In this document: positions 42,558 to 48,250 of the stretch, in pieces | How the letters are laid out: each line of letters opens with the position of its first letter | Numbering within the stretch: position 1 is the first letter of the stretch | NCBI GenBank assembly: GCA_016220095.1 | Contig: JACRIJ010000114.1 | Span: 1-48,250, forward strand | Direction of reading: 5' to 3' | DNA length: 48,250 nucleotides | From: Planctomycetota bacterium | GTDB lineage: Bacteria; Planctomycetota; MHYJ01; JACQXL01; JACRIJ01 | Made by a program: the position numbers and the translations under genes | The notes under the pieces: generated by a model | Told to the model about the DNA's origin: nothing | The model's database searches: none | The model's input: only the letters and a program-made list of their open reading frames with translations

Positions 42558-42797
42558 CTAAGCAACTAAATCAGGTGAATGCGTTATCAATGCTTCGCTG
42601 GCAAGACGGATAGCTTCAGATATGGCATCCTTGTCTAAACGGCTCCGCCACTTCTTAATGATTGAGTTCCAATCCATACCGTTGGCTACCTGTTCTAATA
42701 CATCTGAAACAAGTATGCGCGTACCGCGAAATACCGGTTTGCCATGGCATATATCCGGGTCTATCACAATATAACGGCCTAATGTCTTGCGTTTCAT
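42558..42797 (-). CDS. DUF433 antitoxin
   Basis: A 79-residue protein with the DUF433 pattern: VIDPDICHGKPVFRGTRILVSDVLEQVANG, then a helix-rich part with WNSIIKKW and DAISEAIRLA. DUF433 proteins carry a winged-helix-like DNA-binding fold and pair with PIN-like toxins, probably repressing their own promoter. The ATG at 42797 is chosen over one at 42803 because the promoter places the first transcribed base at about 42797, so the earlier ATG would not be in the mRNA. Leaderless translation is implied. Confidence 0.85.
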   Translation of the reverse strand: MKRKTLGRYIVIDPDICHGKPVFRGTRILVSDVLEQVANGMDWNSIIKKWRSRLDKDAISEAIRLASEALITHSPDLVA

Positions 42798-42803
42798 AAT
42801 CAT

Positions 42804-42832
42804 ACTATATCAAAAACCCACTGCTTTTGCAA
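42804..42832 (-). promoter_or_regulatory. Leaderless promoter of the DUF433-DUF5615 pair
   Basis: On the minus strand TTGCAA (42832-42827), 17 bases, TATAGT (42809-42804). The predicted first base of RNA is 42797, the A of the DUF433 ATG. It is back to back with the helicase promoter, whose -35 begins 7 bases away. Confidence 0.75.
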
Positions 42833-42839
42833 ATATTTT

Positions 42840-42868
42840 TTGACATATTCCTCTTCTCTTGCTAATAT
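42840..42868 (+). promoter_or_regulatory. Promoter of the DUF4011 helicase gene, almost leaderless
   Basis: TTGACA (42840-42845), 17 bases, TAATAT (42863-42868), with TGC just before the -10. RNA would start near 42875, 4 bases before the ATG at 42879. Confidence 0.75.
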
Positions 42869-42878
42869 ACCCCATACT

Positions 42879-45800
42879 ATGCAAAACATAACAGAACAAC
42901 GCATTAAAAAATGGAAGGATAAACTCATTGACCTTTCCAAAAGAAACCGCCTGCTTAATTTCAAGACGACACGGGTTACTACCGTTAAGGTCGTTAACGA
43001 ATTGCCGCCGGAAATCTTCAAAAAACTCGCGCTTGAAATCAAGACCATGCAATTCCTCCCCGCGCCTGACGTCAGCGCCCGGCCTGAAGAAAGCGCCTCC
43101 GTGCCTGCGGTATTCAATTCCTATTCGTCCGCCGATGTCAAAGAACAGCATTCCGATACCCTCCTCCAGACAGACCTTCCCGCTGACCAGCTTGATAAAA
43201 ATCTTCTGAAAATTTATTCCAAGGCCTCCTCTGTCATGGAAGAACAGGGCTATAACGTGCTCTTCCTCACCATCGGTTGCCTGGATTGGACCGATGCCTC
43301 TGACCCGCAATCCATGCTTAAAGCCCCCTTCATCCTCGTCCCCGTTGAGCTCTCCCGCAAATCCGTTAAAAGCCCGTTTAAACTTGACTACACCGAGGAA
43401 CCGCCTATCATCAACCCTGCTCTGATTCAAAAATTGCAGAATGATTACCGCATAACCGTCAACCAGCTTGAAGAAGATTTTGAGGAACTTGACGTGCAGA
43501 AATTGTTCGTTGACCTGCAAAAACAAACGGAACAATTCAAGGATTGGCGACTGACTAACGAAATCTACCTCAGCCTCTTCTCGTTTGATAAGTTCCTTAT
43601 GTATAAAGATATTGAAAAATACGCCGTACACCTTACAAACAACCGGGTCATTAAATCCATCTGCGGCGAACAGACTTCTCAGCAGGCGCCGGCGCAGGAT
43701 TTTCTCTGCAATAACGAAAACCTCAGAAAAAACCTCAATCCGCTCCAGACTTTCCAGGTGCTTGACGCGGATTCAAGCCAGCAACTCGCCATTCTCGCCG
43801 CGAAAAACAACTGCTCTTTTGTCATAGAAGGCCCGCCCGGCACGGGTAAATCCCAGACTATTTCCAATATCATCTCCGAATCGCTCGCCGCCGGCAAGAA
43901 AGTCCTGTTCGTGAGCGAAAAAATGGCCGCTCTTGAAGTGGTTAAAAGCCGCCTTGAAAAAACCGGCCTCGGTGATTTCTGCCTGGAACTCCATAGTAAA
44001 AATACCAATAAGGCGCGGGTTATCAAGGAATTGGCGAAAACCCTGGAATTGAAAAAAAATCCCGACCATGCTAATGACGATGACCTCGTAAAATTGGAAC
44101 AGGACGCCAGGGAACTTGATGCCTGCGTCAACGCCCTGCACGCGCCTTTTGAGAAATTCCTCATGTCGCCTTTCCAGGCCTTCGGCTTCATTCTCAGCCA
44201 TCGTGGCATTCAAGACCTGAAAATTCTCTTCAAAGACACTCAAAATTGGGATAAGGAACGCTTCAATCTCGCCTGCGACCTGCTCGGCGAATTCAGCCGC
44301 AACCTTGCCGAAACCGGTAATCCCGCGGCTCATCCCTGGCTGGGCTCGTGCCTGGCGGAAATTGACTATGAAAAAAAACTGCGCTTGACGGAAACTCTGG
44401 AAGCGCTAAACGATAAATACGGCGCAATAAAAAAATCCGCTGATTCCCTTGCGGAATCCTGCATCTGCAACAGGCCTTCCACGCTTTCTGCCATTGACGA
44501 TTCCCTTGAGGCCGCCGGTCTTGTTCTAAGTTTTCCCAACGCCCCGCGGCCGGTGCTTGAAAACCCGAAATGGAATTCGCTCGCGCCTGAAACCGCGGAT
44601 ATCATCTCTGTTGTTAAAGAATTTGAATCCCTGAAATCCCGGCTTTCAGCCAATTATAACCTTGATATAATTAACCTGGACACTGCCGGCATGCTTGAAC
44701 GGCATTCCCTGTATTACGCAAGCATAGTGCGTTTCTTTAGGCTGTCATTCTGGAAGGACCGCGGCATCATAAAAAAACACATTAAATCCGCGGATTATAA
44801 ACCGGATTATGAACAGCTTTTGAAAGACCTTCAAGCCTTAAATCAGGCCGCACAACTTGCTGGAAAGATAGACGCTTTTTCAACGGCAGGCGCCGAACTC
44901 TTCGGTTCAGCCTGGCAGGGCCGTAATACGAGCGGCATCACAATAGACAATTTCACAGGCTGGATGCTTAAATTCCGCGCTCATGTCAGCCGCAAGTCAT
45001 TTAGATCCGCGGCTGAAATAATAGACGCCTTTATTAACAACACTTTGGATACAGCCGGCATAAAGTCCTCCGCGGATTCGTTTTCCGCGGAACTCAGCGC
45101 TTTTAAAAACAACCTTAACCGGCTCAAGGAATCAGCCGTTATACAGAACGAAGAAACGGCCTTTGGCGCGAAAATGCCAGCGACGGCATGGGACAGCCTG
45201 ACAGGCAAAATTGTTGCGATGAAAAATTCAATGAATCTGCTTGACGCGTGGGCCAGGTATCAGCATTCGCTTAAGGAATGCGCACGCATCGGCCTTGAAA
45301 ATTTCATAACGAAAATACTCTCTGCCTCAGTGCCGAACGAAAAAATAACGGACTCATTCAGATGCCAGTTCCTGCGCAGTTGGCTTGATATGGTATTTGC
45401 AATAAGGCCGGCGCTGAAGAATTTTTACGGCGAGAATTTTGAAGCGCTTATAGACAGGTTCCGCGAACTTGACAGGGCGCAGATAGAACTTGCCCGAATA
45501 AGATTAAGACACAGGCTGTCCGGCAAGGTGGACGCGTCAATAGCGCCTTCGGCGAATTCCGAACTCGGCATACTCATGCGCGAGGCCCGCAAATCCCGCA
45601 GGCATATGCCTATCAGAAAGCTGTTTGAACAGATACCCTGCCTCATTACCGATCTTAAACCGTGCATGATGATGAGCCCGCTGACAGTGGCGCAATTCCT
45701 GAATCCCGAACTGTATTGTTTTGACATTGTAATATTTGACGAAGCCAGCCAGATACCGCCTGAAGACGGCGTGGGTTCTGTCATAAGAGGCAGGCAATTG

Positions 45801-47597
45801 ATAATCGCCGGGGACAGCAAACAGCTCCCGCCGACGAGTTTTTTCCAGCGCGAGGTGCTGACGTCAGAAGATAAAGATGATGATTCCGTTGACGCATTGC
45901 CTGAAGACCTTGAGAGCATATTGGACGAATGCGCGGCAGGAGGTTTTCCGCGGCTGATGTTGAAATGGCATTACAGGAGCCGGCACGAATCCCTGATAGC
46001 TTTTTCCAACAGGAATTTTTACGAAGACAAGCTGTTCACGTTTCCGAATGCCGAGGAAGGCAGTAAGGAACTCGGCGTAAAGATGCGGTTCAATCCCGGC
46101 ACGTACTATGACAGGGGCGGAAGCGGGATGAACAGCGACGAGGCCAGAGAGGCCGCAAAAGCGGCATTTGAACATTTCAAAAGCCATCCGGATTTGACGC
46201 TCGGCGTAGGCACGTTCAGCATACGGCAAAAAGAAGCCATTGAAGACGAGATTGAAAAACTCCTCAGGCAGGACAATTCCATGGAAGAGTTTTTTGCCAA
46301 GGACAAGCCGGAGCATTTCTTTGTAAAAAATCTTGAAAGCATACAGGGAGACGAAAGAGACGTGATTTTCATAAGCGTAGGCTACGCAAAGGACAAGCAG
46401 GGGAAACTGTCCATGAATTTCGGCCCGATAAACCAGGAGGGCGGCGCGAGGCGGTTGAACGTACTCATAACCCGCGCGAGAAAACGCGTGGAAATATTCT
46501 CTTCCATACGCGGAGCGGATTTTGATTTGAGCAAGACGGCCAGTCCCGGAGTGCATTTGCTCAAGAGTTACCTGGACTTCGCCGAGATGGGAAAGAGCGT
46601 GCTTATGAGGGAAGAAAAGTCATCGCAGGACGAGCAGTCATTGTTTGAAGAATCCATAGCCGCGGCGCTGACTGAAAAAGGCATTTCCTATAAAAGGCAA
46701 ATCGGATATTCGGATTATAAAATAGATTTCGCGCTGGAAGACGAAAAAGAACCGGGCAGGTATCTGCTGGGAATAGAATGCGACGGGGCGGGGTACGGCG
46801 CGTGCGCGACAGTCAGGGACAGAGACCGGCTCAGGCCGGAGGTGTTGGGGAATATGAATTGGCAGTTATATAAAATATGGGCAACGGACTGGTATAGAGA
46901 TCCGGGCAGGGAGCTGGAAAAACTCTGCGCCGCGATAGACAAGGCGAAGAGAGGCGAATACGCCGGCAGTATGAAAAAACCAACCGGCGGAAAATTTGAA
47001 ATAAGGTACGGCAAGGCAATCGCTCCGGCGCGCAATGCCGGGGCAGTGAAACCTTATGCAATTATGCCTATAAAGAGCGAATATGTGACGGAAAAATTTT
47101 ATGAAGAATCAAATTTCAATAAGGTATGCGAGGTATTCAGGAAGGTCGTAGAATATGAAGGACCGATACACGCGGACGAGGCGGAAAAACGGCTGATAAA
47201 GCATTGGGGAATAGGTTCCATAAGAGACAGGATAAGAGAAATTTTAGACAAGGTGGAGGCTTATTGCGCAAGGAACGGGATGGTGAAGAAGAGCGGAGAT
47301 TTTTATTGGCTTACAGAGCTGAAGGCGCCGCAGGTGCGCGACAGGGCAGAGTTATCGGGAAGCGCGAAGGCCATAGAGATGGTAGCGCCGGAGGAGATTT
47401 ACGAGGCCGCGGTAATCGTATTGAAAACGCAATACGGGATGCCTGCGGAGGACTTGGCGTTGCAGACGGCGAAGATATTGGGATTTGACAGGGCGAATGG
47501 TGATGCAGGCAGTTATATAATGGAGAGCATCCGCGCGAACGCGCAAAAGGACGGACGGGTGGCGGAAAAGAACGGCAGATGCATGGCGCAGGCATAA
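42879..47597 (+). CDS. DUF4011 - SF1 helicase - Vsr-like nuclease - DUF3320 protein (probable defence protein)
   Basis: A 1572-residue cytoplasmic protein. The N-terminal DUF4011 domain starts with KWKDKLIDLSKRNRLLNF. An Upf1-like SF1 helicase follows: Walker A EGPPGTGKSQT (about 317-327), Walker B VIFDEASQIP (about 951-960), GDSKQLPP, WHYRSRHESLI, ESIQGDERD and LNVLITRARKRV (about 1191-1202). Next comes a Vsr/MTES_1575-type PD-(D/E)XK domain (KIDFAL and GIECDGAGYG, about 1279-1307). The C-terminal DUF3320 spans about 1395-1490 (GIGSIRDRIREILDKVE). This order is, to my recollection, that of the single-gene anti-phage system called Hhe. All motifs look intact. The ATG at 42879 is used because the promoter excludes the upstream TTG. 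Confidence 0.88.
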   Translation: MQNITEQRIKKWKDKLIDLSKRNRLLNFKTTRVTTVKVVNELPPEIFKKLALEIKTMQFLPAPDVSARPEESASVPAVFNSYSSADVKEQHSDTLLQTDLPADQLDKNLLKIYSKASSVMEEQGYNVLFLTIGCLDWTDASDPQSMLKAPFILVPVELSRKSVKSPFKLDYTEEPPIINPALIQKLQNDYRITVNQLEEDFEELDVQKLFVDLQKQTEQFKDWRLTNEIYLSLFSFDKFLMYKDIEKYAVHLTNNRVIKSICGEQTSQQAPAQDFLCNNENLRKNLNPLQTFQVLDADSSQQLAILAAKNNCSFVIEGPPGTGKSQTISNIISESLAAGKKVLFVSEKMAALEVVKSRLEKTGLGDFCLELHSKNTNKARVIKELAKTLELKKNPDHANDDDLVKLEQDARELDACVNALHAPFEKFLMSPFQAFGFILSHRGIQDLKILFKDTQNWDKERFNLACDLLGEFSRNLAETGNPAAHPWLGSCLAEIDYEKKLRLTETLEALNDKYGAIKKSADSLAESCICNRPSTLSAIDDSLEAAGLVLSFPNAPRPVLENPKWNSLAPETADIISVVKEFESLKSRLSANYNLDIINLDTAGMLERHSLYYASIVRFFRLSFWKDRGIIKKHIKSADYKPDYEQLLKDLQALNQAAQLAGKIDAFSTAGAELFGSAWQGRNTSGITIDNFTGWMLKFRAHVSRKSFRSAAEIIDAFINNTLDTAGIKSSADSFSAELSAFKNNLNRLKESAVIQNEETAFGAKMPATAWDSLTGKIVAMKNSMNLLDAWARYQHSLKECARIGLENFITKILSASVPNEKITDSFRCQFLRSWLDMVFAIRPALKNFYGENFEALIDRFRELDRAQIELARIRLRHRLSGKVDASIAPSANSELGILMREARKSRRHMPIRKLFEQIPCLITDLKPCMMMSPLTVAQFLNPELYCFDIVIFDEASQIPPEDGVGSVIRGRQLIIAGDSKQLPPTSFFQREVLTSEDKDDDSVDALPEDLESILDECAAGGFPRLMLKWHYRSRHESLIAFSNRNFYEDKLFTFPNAEEGSKELGVKMRFNPGTYYDRGGSGMNSDEAREAAKAAFEHFKSHPDLTLGVGTFSIRQKEAIEDEIEKLLRQDNSMEEFFAKDKPEHFFVKNLESIQGDERDVIFISVGYAKDKQGKLSMNFGPINQEGGARRLNVLITRARKRVEIFSSIRGADFDLSKTASPGVHLLKSYLDFAEMGKSVLMREEKSSQDEQSLFEESIAAALTEKGISYKRQIGYSDYKIDFALEDEKEPGRYLLGIECDGAGYGACATVRDRDRLRPEVLGNMNWQLYKIWATDWYRDPGRELEKLCAAIDKAKRGEYAGSMKKPTGGKFEIRYGKAIAPARNAGAVKPYAIMPIKSEYVTEKFYEESNFNKVCEVFRKVVEYEGPIHADEAEKRLIKHWGIGSIRDRIREILDKVEAYCARNGMVKKSGDFYWLTELKAPQVRDRAELSGSAKAIEMVAPEEIYEAAVIVLKTQYGMPAEDLALQTAKILGFDRANGDAGSYIMESIRANAQKDGRVAEKNGRCMAQA

Positions 47598-47617
47598 TCA
47601 CCCGAAATAATACTGTA

Positions 47618-47639
47618 GAGACACGCCATGGCGTGTCTC
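47618..47639. repeat. Perfect 22-bp palindrome after the helicase gene
   Basis: GAGACACGCCA is followed directly by its reverse complement TGGCGTGTCTC, with no loop. It begins 20 bases after the helicase stop and ends 10 bases before the next ATG. The flanking CTGTA and CCGTA extend it imperfectly. Without a T-run it is a poor intrinsic terminator; this type of GACACGCC palindrome is known to be widespread as an intergenic repeat in bacteria. Confidence 0.75.
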
Positions 47640-47648
47640 CGTAAAAAT

Positions 47649-47945
47649 ATGGAAAAAAAAGATTTTATAATCAAAACCTGCATAGTAACCGGCATTTTTA
47701 TAGCGGCCATTTTAATAATAGCGATTTTTTTTGTACCGTGGGAAAAAACGGGCGGGAGCGCAGAACCGTACCTTTTAACATATACTGAATACCATCCGGT
47801 CTGGTGGAATCAGGAGCCGGTTTCTGACGATTATACGAATTGGGCAATAAACTGGGACAAAGTTTTGACCAGAACCGCAATAGCCTTGGTTTTTTTAGCT
47901 CTTGCGGAAATCTTCATATACGTAAAATATAAATGGGAGGATTGA
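47649..47945 (+). CDS. Small membrane protein with two transmembrane segments
   Basis: 98 residues: a first membrane segment at about 10-28 (TCIVTGIFIAAILIIAIFFV), an extracytoplasmic loop rich in aromatic residues (YTEYHPVWWNQEPV) and a second segment at about 74-91 (AIALVFLALAEIFIYV). No family is recognised. The ATG at 47649 is preferred to the one at 47628, which lies inside the palindrome. There is no Shine-Dalgarno. It lies 51 bases after the helicase gene and may belong to the same accessory unit, but nothing shows this directly. Confidence 0.6.
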   Translation: MEKKDFIIKTCIVTGIFIAAILIIAIFFVPWEKTGGSAEPYLLTYTEYHPVWWNQEPVSDDYTNWAINWDKVLTRTAIALVFLALAEIFIYVKYKWED

Positions 47946-48127
47946 CTGGATACGCCGTACGTCGTTCGTTATCCTGTGTATCTTGTCTATCCATGTGAAT
48001 AGTCATTCGCAAACGCGCCGTTATTTGCATCGGATGAACAGGATTAACAAGATACGCCGGATACGTCGTCGTTATCCTGCGCTCGAGATTCAAAATTCAA
48101 GGCCTGACCCGAATGGCATGAAGATAA
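47946..48127. repeat. Repeat-rich gap next to the insertion sequence
   Basis: Two direct copies of a GATACGCCG...CGTTATCCTG unit occur at about 47950-47976 and 48050-48079, with GGATGAACAGGATTAACAAG at 48032-48051 and TATCCATGTGAATAG at 47987-48001, which is the inverted form of a word at about 40580-40592. GATTCAAAATTCAAGG follows at 48087-48102. Bases from about 48100 to 48127 may be the end of the IS4-type element; its terminal repeat cannot be confirmed because the other end is outside the window. Confidence 0.55.
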
Positions 48128-48250
48128 TCATCCGACGAGCCTCCTACGCGCTTCGTGACGTGGCAGGGTGAGAAGCTTATAGGACTTTGGGCGTCGTTTT
48201 CTGGCTCTGGGTTCAACACGATTCGGGCGATCAGGCAGGATGTCCGCAAC
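48128..48250 (-). mobile_element. C-terminal end of an IS4-type DDE transposase (partial)
   Basis: On the minus strand a frame runs in from the right edge and stops with TGA at 48128-48130. Its 40 residues include RPNRVEPRARKRRPKSY, KLLTLPRHEARRRL, the basic tail typical of IS4-family transposases. Only the tail is visible, so intactness, full length and inverted repeats cannot be judged. It sits beside the defence-like genes and a repeat-rich gap, consistent with an accessory region. Confidence 0.8.

Noticed and set aside
42810..43631. A 273-codon open frame on the minus strand at the helicase start
   Set aside because: It runs antisense to the DUF4011 domain and through both promoters; the composition is that of a shadow frame.

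Overview
The window looks like chromosomal DNA from an uncultured Gram-negative bacterium of moderate GC content, most likely of the Planctomycetota (inference, roughly 60% sure). Pointers are two paralogous DUF1570-type secreted metallopeptidases, an ABC permease fused to a CPBP intramembrane protease, a short and degenerate MnmE-like GTPase, DUF2950-like and Sel1/TPR exported proteins, an outer-membrane beta-barrel with signal peptide, and the MEP isoprenoid pathway (ispD). No rRNA, tRNA or CRISPR array was recognised.

Layout. 1-6.1 kb (+): tail of an unknown gene, then a catabolic cluster with a four-cluster iron-sulfur flavoprotein (proline/sarcosine-dehydrogenase alpha type), its FAD-dependent beta partner and a fused ADP-forming acyl-CoA synthetase. 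6.3-8.1 kb (-): a porin-like gene with its own promoter, a leader of about 420 nt ending in four consecutive hairpins, and an intrinsic terminator. 8.3-10.7 kb (-): ABC-2 permease, metallophosphoesterase, ispD. 10.75-13.55 kb (+): parA-parB-mnmE-like cluster with overlapping genes and a parS site inside parB, an origin-proximal type of arrangement. 13.6-16.6 kb (+): membrane-anchored Memo/AMMECR1 fusion and a Tat-exported DUF362 protein. 16.7-24.2 kb (-): a BamE-like remnant, ABC permease/CPBP fusion, ABC ATPase, DUF2950-like protein, valS. 24.3-29.5 kb: a coiled-coil/nuclease-like protein (+) and a 1454-residue TPR/transglutaminase/Sel1 protein (-). 29.7-33.4 kb (+): three-gene biotin-dependent acyl-CoA carboxylase. 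33.5-39.3 kb: two DUF1570 paralogues (-) on either side of ftcD (+). 39.4-41.8 kb (+): M20 peptidase and an unknown membrane protein. 41.9-48.25 kb: accessory, defence-like region with a truncated AAA ATPase, a DUF433/DUF5615 toxin-antitoxin pair, a 1572-residue DUF4011-helicase-nuclease-DUF3320 protein, a small membrane protein and the end of an IS4-type transposase.

Two features run through the whole window. First, the intergenic DNA is full of short dispersed repeats: 16-bp tandem units that run right up to start codons, small hairpins sharing CCCTGT/ACAGGG arms, and at least one hairpin that seems to have inserted into another repeat and left a 4-bp duplication. Second, several genes have near-consensus sigma70 promoters whose predicted start of transcription falls at or within about 5 nt of the ATG, which predicts leaderless mRNAs; other genes have ordinary leaders with strong Shine-Dalgarno sites. 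Together the genes suggest a heterotroph that degrades amino acids and short acyl-CoAs: the dehydrogenase pair, ADP-forming synthetase, acyl-CoA carboxylase, glutamate formimidoyltransferase and M20 peptidase.
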